DNA of 14,765 bases from CAZYYO01 sp964650965 (GTDB lineage Bacteria > Bacillota > Clostridia > Lachnospirales > Lachnospiraceae), in contig CAZYYO010000057.1 in the NCBI GenBank assembly GCA_964650965.1, forward strand, positions 1 through 14,765, written 5' to 3'. A model generated the notes under the pieces. That model did no database searches. It was not told the origin of the DNA and saw only the letters and a list, made by a program, of their open reading frames with translations. Made by a program: the position numbers and the translations under genes. Each line of letters starts with the position of its first letter. Positions within the stretch are counted from its first letter, which is position 1. This document shows positions 6,745 through 13,975 of this stretch, piece by piece.

Positions 6745-7575
6745 CTAGAAGTTCAATGCGGCATTTTCTGTTGTATCTCCCTGAGGTAAAGCCTCTGTAT
6801 ATTTAATAAGGGAAATCCCCCGCTTTCGGCACATGGTTTCTAGCATTCTGCTGTTTAGAACTCTCTGCTCCGCATCACGACTTCTGGCTACGGAATCCCC
6901 GGTTAACGCCATATTATAAAATAATTTCGTCTCCTGGGAATACTCTGCCGGATGCAATATATTAATATACTGCTTCTGATCCTCAAAGCTGTCATACCAC
7001 TTCTCATATGCCATAATATTATCCTGCATCTGGCTGCTGTCTTCTAATACCGGCTGGTGTTCTTTGGCAAATGTATAATACCACCTTTGATCTACCAGTC
7101 CTTTTTCATCTGCAAAGTCCGACAGAGCTTCCATCATTCCATGGACTGCCACCTCCGGAAGCATATGAGTATCCATATACTCAACCGTTAGCCCCAATCT
7201 GGTTAAATAATCCAGCTGTGCACTTATTTCCCTGATTACCTCCGACACCTGGGGCATCTTCTGCTGAAAGAACATGGGGTGCATGGTAAACACCCCTCCT
7301 TCATCTACCAGACTTGGTATTTCCTTTGCATTTAAAATGCTGTGATACTTCACCTGTTCCCACTCGCTGTTGATGGTAGCGTGCAGTCCAATACAAAAGT
7401 TTTGTTTCTTTCGAAATGCCTCTAATTCCATGGCATCCGCTTCGATACAGGGAGCAACTGCCATGCAGGAAACATTTCTCACGTAATTTCCTGTTTTTAG
7501 TGCTTTCAAAATTGCCTGATTTGCGGCTCTGGCACTGCCGAAATCATCTGTTCTTGTAATTAATGTTTTACTCAT
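6745..7575 (-). CDS. ChbG/HpnK (YdjC) family carbohydrate deacetylase
   Basis: A 276-residue protein of the ChbG/YdjC family, metal-dependent enzymes that remove acetyl groups from N-acetylated sugars such as chitobiose. The family motifs are present: RTDDFG (residues 8-13, metal-binding Asp11), GLHATIN (His65) and MDTHMLP (His137), the expected Asp-His-His metal site. Cytoplasmic, no signal peptide. Start chosen at 7575, because GGAAGAGAGAG precedes it and homologues begin with a short strand before DDFG; a longer in-frame start at 7602 would overlap the symporter gene by 35 nt. With the chosen start it overlaps the symporter stop by 8 nt, indicating translational coupling. It is the last gene of the hydrolase-symporter operon. 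The exact substrate is not known. Confidence 0.88.
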   Translation of the reverse strand: MSKTLITRTDDFGSARAANQAILKALKTGNYVRNVSCMAVAPCIEADAMELEAFRKKQNFCIGLHATINSEWEQVKYHSILNAKEIPSLVDEGGVFTMHPMFFQQKMPQVSEVIREISAQLDYLTRLGLTVEYMDTHMLPEVAVHGMMEALSDFADEKGLVDQRWYYTFAKEHQPVLEDSSQMQDNIMAYEKWYDSFEDQKQYINILHPAEYSQETKLFYNMALTGDSVARSRDAEQRVLNSRMLETMCRKRGISLIKYTEALPQGDTTENAALNF

Positions 7576-8944
7576 TGACTCTCTCTTCCTGTCTGGTAGC
7601 AAGCTCTTTCATGATTTGTGGATAATGCTTATCCAGGTCATAGATACATGCAATAATTAACTCAATCACGGTAAATATCAAAGGAATAAATAAGAACAAT
7701 CCTGAGATACTTCCTATCGCTTTGGCTGACTGGACCATGGCTGTTCCATTAAAGCCTGCCACTGCCATGATTCCACCTAATAAGGCTGTTACCAAGCCCT
7801 GACCCAGCTTCTGTCCTGCACCATTTGCTCCCATTAATGCTGCCTGGCTTCTGATGCCGGTCTTCCAGTGACCATATTCAATGGAATCTCCTAACATAGG
7901 AAGATACATGGTTGCTGCACAGCTTTGTCCAACACTCTTCATTACTGTTGCAATAATTAACACCGGCAGGGAGCTGGGAACAAAAATAATTAAAATACAG
8001 CCTGCCAGCTGAACTAGAATTCCACCAATCATAATGGTTCTTTTCTGGAAATGATGCACCAACGGCAGTAGAATAAATCCCATGAAAACCAACGGAACGG
8101 TATATGCCATATTTAACCCACTAGCCAGATTTACATCTCCCAAAATATACTGGGCATAGTATGTATGCATTTGCAGACTGGCAACATAGACACCTGCCCC
8201 TACAATAACGATACCTAAGATTTCAAACCAGTATTTGTTCTGGAGAATACTCTTAAGAACAGTAATAAATGGTACCTTATTGGATTCCTTGGTGAGTTCG
8301 TCCGGATTTACTCGTTCCTTACATAAGGTTCCTGTCATAAACAGCAGGAATGCCCCTAGAACTGCATAAATCACAGATGCGATAATCCATGCTCTTTGAC
8401 CATCTCCAAACTGCTGCACCATTTTCAAGGTAACACCTGACACAGCCACTGTCATGAGACTTTGTCCGATACTGCTCCACACAAAGACACCACTTCTCTC
8501 TACAGAATCTCTTGTCATATAGGTTGGCAGACTTGTTAATGCCAGCAGCATAATGGTGTAAATAATAGTCTGGGACACGTTATAGCTGATAAATACATAG
8601 ATTAATTTTCCAATGTTGCTAATATCCGGTACGGTAAATAATCCAATTACTCCAATAACGGAGAAAAAGGAAATACGAAGTACCCAGGGGCGACATACCC
8701 CCTTCTTCGTTCTGGTCTTATCAATCATATTTCCAAAGATAAGATCTGAAATTCCGTCCAATGCCTTGGAAACTAAGATAATCATTCCCACGGCACCGGG
8801 ATTCAATCCCACTACATTGGTATAAAAATAGGTCAGGAATGCGGAAATCAATGCAAACAGTGGCACTCCTCCCATTCCCCCAAGTAACATACCTATTTTT
8901 TCACTCATTCCTATTTTCTGTGATAAATTTTGATTCGTATTCAT
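7568..8944 (-). CDS. GPH-family sugar:cation symporter (MFS superfamily)
   Basis: A 458-residue, strongly hydrophobic protein with about 12 membrane helices, the normal size for glycoside-pentoside-hexuronide (MelB-like) symporters. The diagnostic N-terminal motif is visible at about residues 60-90: SKALDGISDLIFGNMIDKTR followed by TKKGVCRPWVL, matching the family's D-x-x-x-D...GxxxDxTRxxxGxxRPW. The family imports glycosides, oligosaccharides or glucuronides with Na+ or H+. Ribosome site AAAGGAGGG precedes the ATG. It lies 23 bp after the second hydrolase gene and overlaps the deacetylase gene by 8 nt. In this operon it is the probable uptake system for the substrate; the substrate itself cannot be read from sequence. 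Confidence 0.9.
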   Translation of the reverse strand: MNTNQNLSQKIGMSEKIGMLLGGMGGVPLFALISAFLTYFYTNVVGLNPGAVGMIILVSKALDGISDLIFGNMIDKTRTKKGVCRPWVLRISFFSVIGVIGLFTVPDISNIGKLIYVFISYNVSQTIIYTIMLLALTSLPTYMTRDSVERSGVFVWSSIGQSLMTVAVSGVTLKMVQQFGDGQRAWIIASVIYAVLGAFLLFMTGTLCKERVNPDELTKESNKVPFITVLKSILQNKYWFEILGIVIVGAGVYVASLQMHTYYAQYILGDVNLASGLNMAYTVPLVFMGFILLPLVHHFQKRTIMIGGILVQLAGCILIIFVPSSLPVLIIATVMKSVGQSCAATMYLPMLGDSIEYGHWKTGIRSQAALMGANGAGQKLGQGLVTALLGGIMAVAGFNGTAMVQSAKAIGSISGLFLFIPLIFTVIELIIACIYDLDKHYPQIMKELATRQEERVNE

Positions 8945-8967
8945 AAAGCCCTCCTTTATTTTCTGTG

Positions 8968-9834
8968 TTATACCCTTCGTGTGGTATCAAAAATAATATT
9001 TCCCATTTTTCCGTCTTTTCTAAACTGATCTTCACCTGCAGGATATACAAATTTGGCATTTTCATTTCCCATATTTGCAAAATCGAAGAGGAAGTGCTGT
9101 CCCTCATCCTCACCGGCCAACGCCTGGTCACAGCATTCAATCAGCTCATCTAAAATTGTAACCGGAACTTCCGGCATAACATGGCTGATAAACCAATGCT
9201 TGATGCAGCCCCCATACTGTGCTTTCAGCCGCACCAATGTCTCCCGGTACTCTGCAACAGAAGTACTTTCCGAAAAAAATAGAAATGTACTGGGATTGCC
9301 ACCATCCCCTGCAAACAGCGTTCCTGTATGGGGATCATAGATTCCCATAGAGCCTCTGGTATGTCCCGAGATGGGAACCACCTCCAGCAGTCTATCCCCT
9401 AAATCAAACTGCATTCCCTCAGTAAGTGGTTTGTATTTAATGGACTTTGGCGGGGTAATATCCTCCTGACTCCATTCCACTTGTCTAAGCCCCATTTGTG
9501 CTGCCATTTCCTTAGCTCTTGTGCCATATGCCAACCGCAAGGCAACGGTAGTTGACTGCTCTGCAAGCTCCCGGTCTGCATCCGCCAGATAAACCTCTTC
9601 AAAATCGTAATTCCCACCTGCATGGTCTACATGACCGTGTGTTACAACTACATACAGTGGCAGGCTGGTAAGGGTTCTGACAAAGGTGTGTAAATTACCA
9701 ATTCCGGCTCCTGTATCTATTAACAGCGCATGCTTTGTTCCCTGGATTAAATATTGAAACTCCCCACAGATATCTTCTATGCAGGTTATATTTGCTCCCA
9801 TATCTCTGGTGGTAAAGAAGCTTTGTTCTCCCAT
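8968..9834 (-). CDS. Metallo-beta-lactamase-fold hydrolase, paralogue B
   Basis: A 288-residue MBL-fold hydrolase. The two-metal site is complete: THGHVDH (His66, His68, Asp70, His71), GHTRGS (His158), FAGDGG (Asp177) and a C-terminal SHVMP (His218). The superfamily includes lactonases, glyoxalase II thioesterases and other hydrolases, so only a hydrolytic role is safe. No signal peptide, so cytoplasmic. It is clearly related to the gene just upstream: both share LIDTG.G.GNL, VV.THGH.DH.GGN and a G-S-x-G/A pattern after the fourth ligand, pointing to tandem duplication. AAAGGAGG lies before the ATG. Gap to the upstream paralogue is 15 bp; an operator and a TATAAT lie inside and just before the end of that gene, so it may also have its own regulated promoter. 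Confidence 0.9.
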   Translation of the reverse strand: MGEQSFFTTRDMGANITCIEDICGEFQYLIQGTKHALLIDTGAGIGNLHTFVRTLTSLPLYVVVTHGHVDHAGGNYDFEEVYLADADRELAEQSTTVALRLAYGTRAKEMAAQMGLRQVEWSQEDITPPKSIKYKPLTEGMQFDLGDRLLEVVPISGHTRGSMGIYDPHTGTLFAGDGGNPSTFLFFSESTSVAEYRETLVRLKAQYGGCIKHWFISHVMPEVPVTILDELIECCDQALAGEDEGQHFLFDFANMGNENAKFVYPAGEDQFRKDGKMGNIIFDTTRRV

Positions 9835-9848
9835 GTTTTCCTCCTTTG

Positions 9849-9871
9849 GTTATGAAATGTTATTTTGTAAC
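9849..9871. promoter_or_regulatory. ROK operator copy 2, overlapping the end of the first hydrolase gene
   Basis: Left arm GTTATGAAATG, centre T, right arm TATTTTGTAAC: the same 23-bp palindrome as copies 1 and 3. On the minus strand it encodes the last residues (LQNNIS, stop) of the upstream hydrolase, and it ends 15 bp before the start of the next hydrolase. Confidence 0.78.
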
Positions 9872-10725
9872 TTGGCAAAAAAATTATATGTACTTAACTC
9901 ATTAGAATACACAACGGATGCTCTCTGGTATTCCACTCTATGCAAGACACCATATTCCTTAAATGGATTATCAATGGCCTGGTTATCTGTTGGGAATCCA
10001 AATCCTGCGGTGGTTTCCATTGGCCGTATCTCACCTGCAATCATCTGGCGGTCCAGTTCTATGTAATCCTGCAGATAGGGTTCCGGTAGCAGTGGAGCTC
10101 CGTTGTGGGCTGGCCAAATCCAATCATATTCCTTCTTTCTTGCAAGCAGCTTCTTCATATTATTCTGATGCTGTCTTGCCATTTCCACTAAGGTGATTGC
10201 CTCATTTCTCACAAACCAGATGACCTGCCCGCTTTCAATTTCATCTCCGGTAAATAGACTTCTGGTTTTCTCATCCAGCAGTGCAACACTCCCTTCGCTA
10301 TGGGCCGGAATGCCAAGAACCTCTATCCTTCGATTGCCCAGCTCCAAAACATCACCATCTGAGATATACGTGATTTCATAATCGGGATACTCCTTGGCAT
10401 AAAACCATTCTTCATGCATTGGAGAAAATGGCTCCCTGGCATGTACTGCTGCCTCTTTGGTCATAAATGCTCTCGGCCAGCAGGAATTACCTCCTGTGTG
10501 GTCAAAGTGTCCGTGGGTATTAACCACCATTACCGGCTTCCTGGTAATGCTTTCCACCACATGTCGCAGATTACCTTCTCCGCACCCAGTGTCAATAAGC
10601 ATCGCCTTCTCACTGCCAAGAAGCAGATACATAAAATTCTGCCAACGATTGGTGATAATCCACGTATCCTCAGCAATCTGCCACTTGCCGTACAAGGCTC
10701 CCATTTCATCATAATTGCTTGTCAT
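9850..10725 (-). CDS. Metallo-beta-lactamase-fold hydrolase, paralogue A
   Basis: A 291-residue MBL-fold hydrolase, first gene of the operon. Metal ligands are all in place: THGHFDH (His71, His73, Asp75, His76), PAHSEGS (His142), FTGDEI (Asp161) and PAHNGAP (His207). The longer insert after the first ligand cluster (KEYPDYEITY region) and the extended C-terminus set it apart from paralogue B, so the two probably differ in substrate or step. No signal peptide; cytoplasmic. AAAGGGGG lies before the ATG. Promoter and operator are directly upstream (10742-10796). The reaction is not identifiable beyond hydrolysis; the carbohydrate neighbours suggest a lactone, ester or acyl group on a sugar-like compound (inference). 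Confidence 0.9.
   Translation of the reverse strand: MTSNYDEMGALYGKWQIAEDTWIITNRWQNFMYLLLGSEKAMLIDTGCGEGNLRHVVESITRKPVMVVNTHGHFDHTGGNSCWPRAFMTKEAAVHAREPFSPMHEEWFYAKEYPDYEITYISDGDVLELGNRRIEVLGIPAHSEGSVALLDEKTRSLFTGDEIESGQVIWFVRNEAITLVEMARQHQNNMKKLLARKKEYDWIWPAHNGAPLLPEPYLQDYIELDRQMIAGEIRPMETTAGFGFPTDNQAIDNPFKEYGVLHRVEYQRASVVYSNELSTYNFFAKLQNNIS
9883..9888 (-). promoter_or_regulatory. Possible internal -10 box for the second hydrolase gene
   Basis: A perfect TATAAT on the minus strand, inside the 3' end of the first hydrolase gene and 11 bp upstream of operator copy 2. No good -35 is visible at 16-18 bp (TTGTGT is at 20 bp), so the promoter is doubtful by itself. The operator beside it makes it more credible. 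Confidence 0.45.
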
Positions 10726-10741
10726 AGTTCCCCCTTTTCTA

Positions 10742-10764
10742 GTTATAATATGTTGTTTCGTAAC
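10742..10764. promoter_or_regulatory. ROK operator copy 3 (hydrolase operon)
   Basis: Left arm GTTATAATATG, centre T, right arm TGTTTCGTAAC. It has the same length and pattern as copies 1 and 2; across the three the half-sites are GTTAYRWWATR and TRTTTYGTAAC. It begins 3 bp after the -10 box, over the transcription start, as expected for a repressor site. Confidence 0.82.
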
Positions 10765-10767
10765 TAG

Positions 10768-10796
10768 ATATTACATCTATGATTCTGTAGTGTCAA
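10768..10796 (-). promoter_or_regulatory. Promoter of the hydrolase-symporter-deacetylase operon
   Basis: Minus strand: consensus -35 TTGACA (10796-10791), 17-bp spacer, -10 TAATAT (10773-10768), then operator copy 3. It should drive hydrolase A, hydrolase B, symporter and deacetylase, whose gaps are 15 bp, 23 bp and an 8-nt overlap. Confidence 0.75.
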
Positions 10797-10889
10797 TCCT
10801 TATTCCATGCTCTTTTTATTTTTCGTTTATATTTCACTAAATTGAGGCTGCATTTTCATCTATATTTTCCCAAAGATTTTCTATGAAAC

Positions 10890-10918
10890 AAAAAAAGACT
10901 TCCGAAGAAGCCCTTTTT
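10890..10918 (-). terminator. Intrinsic terminator with UUCG loop
   Basis: Minus strand: AAAAAGGGCTTC, loop TTCG, GAAGTCTTTTTTT. Four Watson-Crick pairs next to the very stable UUCG loop, then G-U/G-C/G-U and A-U pairs, ending in a seven-T run. It follows the small membrane ORF and shields the hydrolase operon promoter from transcription of the AlbA_2 gene. On the plus strand the stem has two A-C mismatches, so it works mainly for the minus strand. Confidence 0.8.
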
Positions 10919-10922
10919 CTAC

Positions 10923-11090
10923 TTACCTTGCATTGCGATAAGAAATGGTAATATGACTTGGTGCAAAAATGATCGCGGACACAATCAGCAATATGGACCT
11001 GCTCATGATGCCACTGAATAAAAAGATAATTGAGGGAATGACAGACAGCGCCAATGCCCGGAATACACTGCTATGATGATGATTCCCCAT
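10923..11090 (-). CDS. Small two-helix membrane protein ORF, possibly a frameshifted gene
   Basis: A 55-residue ORF with two hydrophobic stretches: ALALSVIPSIIFLFSGIM (residues 12-29) and SILLIVSAIIFAP (32-44), ending in a basic tail. Its own ATG at 11090 has no ribosome site. A strong one (GCAGGAGG) instead serves an ATG at 11107 in another frame, whose 34-residue ORF (MDWINLWGIIII then unrelated-looking sequence) stops at 11003. The frames could be joined by a shift at the ATCATCATCAT run near 11076-11086, so this may be one small membrane protein broken by slippage, or two coupled ORFs. It ends just before the terminator. Function unknown and I do not recognise the family. The rest of 10726-11155 holds only the promoter, operator and terminator listed. 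Confidence 0.42.
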   Translation of the reverse strand: MGNHHHSSVFRALALSVIPSIIFLFSGIMSRSILLIVSAIIFAPSHITISYRNAR

Positions 11091-11155
11091 AGGTTAATCC
11101 AGTCCATGTAGTTGCCTCCTGCGATTTGCTGTGCTGTACATAGTTTTTTTAAATT

Positions 11156-12589
11156 TTATTCACTATAATATAATTGGTTGGGGCTTTTGGGCTTATTGGG
11201 GATGCTCATTTTGATTTGACCTGCTTCAACTAGTGGCATAATATGCTTGTGAATTGCATATGTTACTGATGTCAAACCTAAATGGTCACATATTTCCTTT
11301 CTTGTTCGAGGCGTTTTACAATATAAAATCAAATCGTTATCATCATCTATTTGAATTACTTCCTGCTTTGATTTCTTATAAAACTTAACAATAAAGCTTC
11401 CCCTTTCATCCAAAAATTCTGGCGTCATCAAATTGTATTTCTTCAGTTCCTTTCTAATGGTTGGAATGCCTGAATATCTATTTTCTGTGATACCAAGTAT
11501 TTCTAATTCAGATGCCAGTACTGGATTTCTCGTATCTGGTTGCACCTTTCCTAATTGGTCCACACGAATTCTACCATATAAACCACCGGGATTATGAATT
11601 TCTATTCTATTATCAAACATTAAAATCTGTATTGGCATGCCCTCTGTATGAATACTATAATCACGATGTACGAGTGCATTTATTACAGCCTCTCTAATAG
11701 CAGTGATTGGGTAATCCGTACGATCGTCTCTCTTTCCAGTTTCTGAATTGATAATTGTTTTGGTACGCATATTCTTTTTTACAAATCTAATCGCACCATC
11801 CAACATATCCGCTATATTTCCTTCAATACGCTGATTGTCCAAAAATCGTTCACCATTTTCGCCAATGTCACCCATTTCATTTCCTGGAACAACAACTGCA
11901 ATGATGCAAAGCTGTGGGTAATACGCTTGTGGATATGGACTAAACACCATAACAGCACTCAATGTAACCTCTTCATTTCTTTTTATACTCATAAGATTAT
12001 AAATAGCATCTGTCTTCATATTTGAAAAATTTGGTTTTCCATCTTTCAATGTTTCAATATACTTGTCTAGTAGTTGCTGATTCAAAGACTCTAATGAAGC
12101 TCTTTCCACACCTCTTATATCATCTTGATATTTCTTACGATACGCTTCATAACTATACACCTCATATTCTGTCATTGGTTCATCACTATCGCCAACTCTG
12201 GTAAACGCACCCTTTACTCGACCTCGGCCTTGATAGAAGCATGGTCTCTCAGTCAAATCAACACCTGGAATCTCCGCTGACACAAAATATTTTCCATTTT
12301 TATCTACTACTGTTAGCAGTGGACGTACTTTGGGCTCCATTTGCAAACACTGTTCATTAATCTTCTTTTGTATATCCTGTGGATCATATACTCCAACCTC
12401 TTCATAATCATTCTCTTCATCTATTCCAAAATAAATCACTCCACCTTCATCCTGGTTAGAAAAGCTAGATAATGTATCATAAAGTCTTGTAGGACATCCC
12501 TTTGCTGCACTTTTTAATTCAACAACCTGAGATTCACATTTCATTTTTTGGATTTCATTTAATTTTTCATATAGTTCTTCACTTGTCAT
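11156..12589 (-). CDS. AlbA_2 (Schlafen-like) and GHKL-type ATP-binding regulator
   Basis: A 477-residue protein of the COG2865 type. The N-terminal AlbA_2 domain (about 15-130) shows ESQVVELK, LSSFSNQDEGGVIYFGIDE and the GxFTRVGD end typical of the family. The middle (about 265-360) has a GHKL-like ATP site: AIREAVINALVHRDYS (N box) and IEIHNPGGL (G1 box). The C-terminus holds a winged helix (about 420-465, TRKEICDHLGLTSVTYAIHKHI). Members are predicted transcription regulators or nucleic-acid-binding ATPases; some lie in defence islands. Start chosen at 12589 because GGAGGAATTAAA stands right before that ATG; an in-frame ATG at 12682 would lie upstream of the promoter. The promoter is flanked by direct repeats that may be its own binding sites. 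Downstream is a 34/55-residue ORF pair and a terminator. Confidence 0.87.
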   Translation of the reverse strand: MTSEELYEKLNEIQKMKCESQVVELKSAAKGCPTRLYDTLSSFSNQDEGGVIYFGIDEENDYEEVGVYDPQDIQKKINEQCLQMEPKVRPLLTVVDKNGKYFVSAEIPGVDLTERPCFYQGRGRVKGAFTRVGDSDEPMTEYEVYSYEAYRKKYQDDIRGVERASLESLNQQLLDKYIETLKDGKPNFSNMKTDAIYNLMSIKRNEEVTLSAVMVFSPYPQAYYPQLCIIAVVVPGNEMGDIGENGERFLDNQRIEGNIADMLDGAIRFVKKNMRTKTIINSETGKRDDRTDYPITAIREAVINALVHRDYSIHTEGMPIQILMFDNRIEIHNPGGLYGRIRVDQLGKVQPDTRNPVLASELEILGITENRYSGIPTIRKELKKYNLMTPEFLDERGSFIVKFYKKSKQEVIQIDDDNDLILYCKTPRTRKEICDHLGLTSVTYAIHKHIMPLVEAGQIKMSIPNKPKSPNQLYYSE

Positions 12590-12614
12590 TTTAATTCCTC
12601 CAAATCTATTTAAC

Positions 12615-12643
12615 ATTCTACCACTATCTAAATATTTATTCAA
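12615..12643 (-). promoter_or_regulatory. Promoter of the AlbA_2 regulator gene
   Basis: Minus strand: -35 TTGAAT (12643-12638), 17-bp spacer, -10 TAGAAT (12620-12615), start near 12608, about 19 nt before the chosen ATG. The first 16-bp direct repeat touches the -35 box. Confidence 0.72.
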
Positions 12644-12730
12644 GGAACTAAAATTTGTGTTGCAGGAACTAAAATTTATCAATTATTTTTTTAGTTGTTA
12701 CTTCATTTTCTTTTAGGAACTGAAATTTAT
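12643..12730. repeat. Three 16-bp direct repeats upstream of the AlbA_2 gene
   Basis: AGGAACTAAAATTTGT (12643-12658), AGGAACTAAAATTTAT (12664-12679) and AGGAACTGAAATTTAT (12715-12730), differing at only two positions. The first two starts are 21 bp apart (two helical turns) and the third is 51 bp further on (near five turns), so a protein could bind all three on one face. They lie immediately upstream of the promoter. Likely operator sites, possibly for the AlbA_2 protein itself, whose C-terminus looks like a winged helix. The DNA from 12731 to 12875 shows no gene or clear motif. Confidence 0.7.
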
Positions 12731-12875
12731 TTCACTTGGCAAAATAATCCATTTTATTTAATACTGTTGCCATCATAGACAAGGTTAACACTTCAAACTT
12801 CTAATGGGGATATCGTAATCTTTATATTATAGCTAAAAAGTAAGATTAGAGGATAGCATAAGAAAGATGAAAGGA

Positions 12876-12903
12876 TTGTATGAATTTTGTTCCATGATAT
12901 AAT
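12876..12903 (+). promoter_or_regulatory. Promoter of the phosphotransferase-MATE operon
   Basis: Plus strand: -35 TTGTAT (12876-12881), 16-bp spacer, perfect -10 TATAAT (12898-12903), start near 12910, about 46 nt before the TTG start codon. It points away from the AlbA_2 promoter. Confidence 0.72.
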
Positions 12904-12955
12904 TCCTATATGATTCATTATATAGATACCGCAATGGAATTGGGAGGATGACACG

Positions 12956-13963
12956 TTGAAAAGTAGAACCAAGAATTTATTGACTACGGAGCAAATTACA
13001 TATTTAATGAAGGTTAATTTTGGAGATGATTGTAAGGTTGGTAAGATTACAGAACTAGAAGGAGGAATGTTCAATTCTGCATATCTTATTGAACGACCCA
13101 TGGAACAGGATAAGATTGTTTTAAAAGTTTCCATCAAACCTGAAACCAAAACTCTGACCTATGAAAAGGATCTTATGCCCACAGAAGTAGCCGTGTTTAA
13201 AATGATTGGTGAAAATACAAAGATTCCCACTCCTAAAATTTTAGCCTCTGATTTTAGTAAAAAGCATATTCCCAGTAATTATTTCTTTATGACTGCCTTA
13301 GATGGTGTGGCCATGACCAAAGTTCAAAAGAAGATTACAAAGGAAAATTTGTTAGATATAAAAAAGAAACTTGCCGGTTATCTGGCTGAGCTTCATCAAA
13401 TACACGGTTCGTACTTTGGATATTTTACACAACAGGAGGCGTGTCAGTATAAGACTTGGAAAGACGCATATATTAGCATGATGACCATGATTCTTCATGA
13501 TGGAAAACAGAATGGCACCAAGCTGCCCTATGATAGATATGAAAAAGTTCTGCGGGACAAAACCAAATATCTTGAGGATATTAAGGTTGCTTCTTTGGTG
13601 GATTACGATTTATGGGCCGGGAATGTATTTGTAAAGCAACAGGGAGGGAAGTATGTGATTGAAGGTATTATTGACTTTGAACGTGCTTTCTGGGGAGATG
13701 CCATGGCTGATTTTGATGCAAGTATTATGCTCCTTGATCATATTTTTGAAGAGAAAGAGGTATGGAACATTTACAAAGATAAGGCCATTCTTCCTCCGGA
13801 CATTACAAAAGAAATGCAAATACGAAGTGCCTTTTATCGTTTATATATTTTTACAATTATGGCGGCAGAGACCTTCCGATACGGATTCCTCTATCGCAAA
13901 TTACAAACTTCCTATGCTGTATCAAATATAAAGCAGTGTTTGAAGATATTAGAAGAAGCGTAA
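12956..13963 (+). CDS. Aminoglycoside phosphotransferase (APH)-fold kinase
   Basis: A 335-residue protein of the APH/choline-kinase superfamily, which phosphorylates antibiotics or small metabolites with ATP. The catalytic loop reads VDYDLWAGNVFV (Asp218 as base, Asn223 as metal ligand), followed by IIDFERAFWGDAMADFD with metal Asp240. The usual loop is H-G-D-x-x-x-x-N; here the His is Asp216, an unusual change. The N-lobe has GGMFNSAYLI as the ATP loop and KIVLKVSI with the likely lysine. The start is TTG at 12956, chosen because GGGAGGATG lies 8 nt before it and no in-frame ATG fits better. A MATE pump follows 12 bp after the stop, so they form an operon. Resistance, macrolide-type or aminoglycoside-type, is possible but not shown; a metabolic kinase is equally possible. 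Confidence 0.85.
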   Translation: MKSRTKNLLTTEQITYLMKVNFGDDCKVGKITELEGGMFNSAYLIERPMEQDKIVLKVSIKPETKTLTYEKDLMPTEVAVFKMIGENTKIPTPKILASDFSKKHIPSNYFFMTALDGVAMTKVQKKITKENLLDIKKKLAGYLAELHQIHGSYFGYFTQQEACQYKTWKDAYISMMTMILHDGKQNGTKLPYDRYEKVLRDKTKYLEDIKVASLVDYDLWAGNVFVKQQGGKYVIEGIIDFERAFWGDAMADFDASIMLLDHIFEEKEVWNIYKDKAILPPDITKEMQIRSAFYRLYIFTIMAAETFRYGFLYRKLQTSYAVSNIKQCLKILEEA

Positions 13964-13975
13964 TGAGGCATGCCT

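Noticed and set aside
8901..9140. Minus-strand frame between hydrolase B and the symporter
   Set aside because: Out-of-frame reading of the hydrolase B 3' end and the intergenic gap; no ribosome site and no recognisable domain.
9399..9623. 74-residue minus-strand frame inside hydrolase B
   Set aside because: Alternative frame of a gene whose motifs are all in the other frame.
12590..12682. N-terminal extension of the AlbA_2 protein starting at 12682
   Set aside because: It would begin upstream of the predicted promoter and direct repeats; GGAGG directly before 12589 marks the true start.
12793..13149. 118-residue minus-strand frame before and over the APH-fold gene
   Set aside because: Antisense to the APH-fold coding region and its promoter, with no ribosome site or domain.
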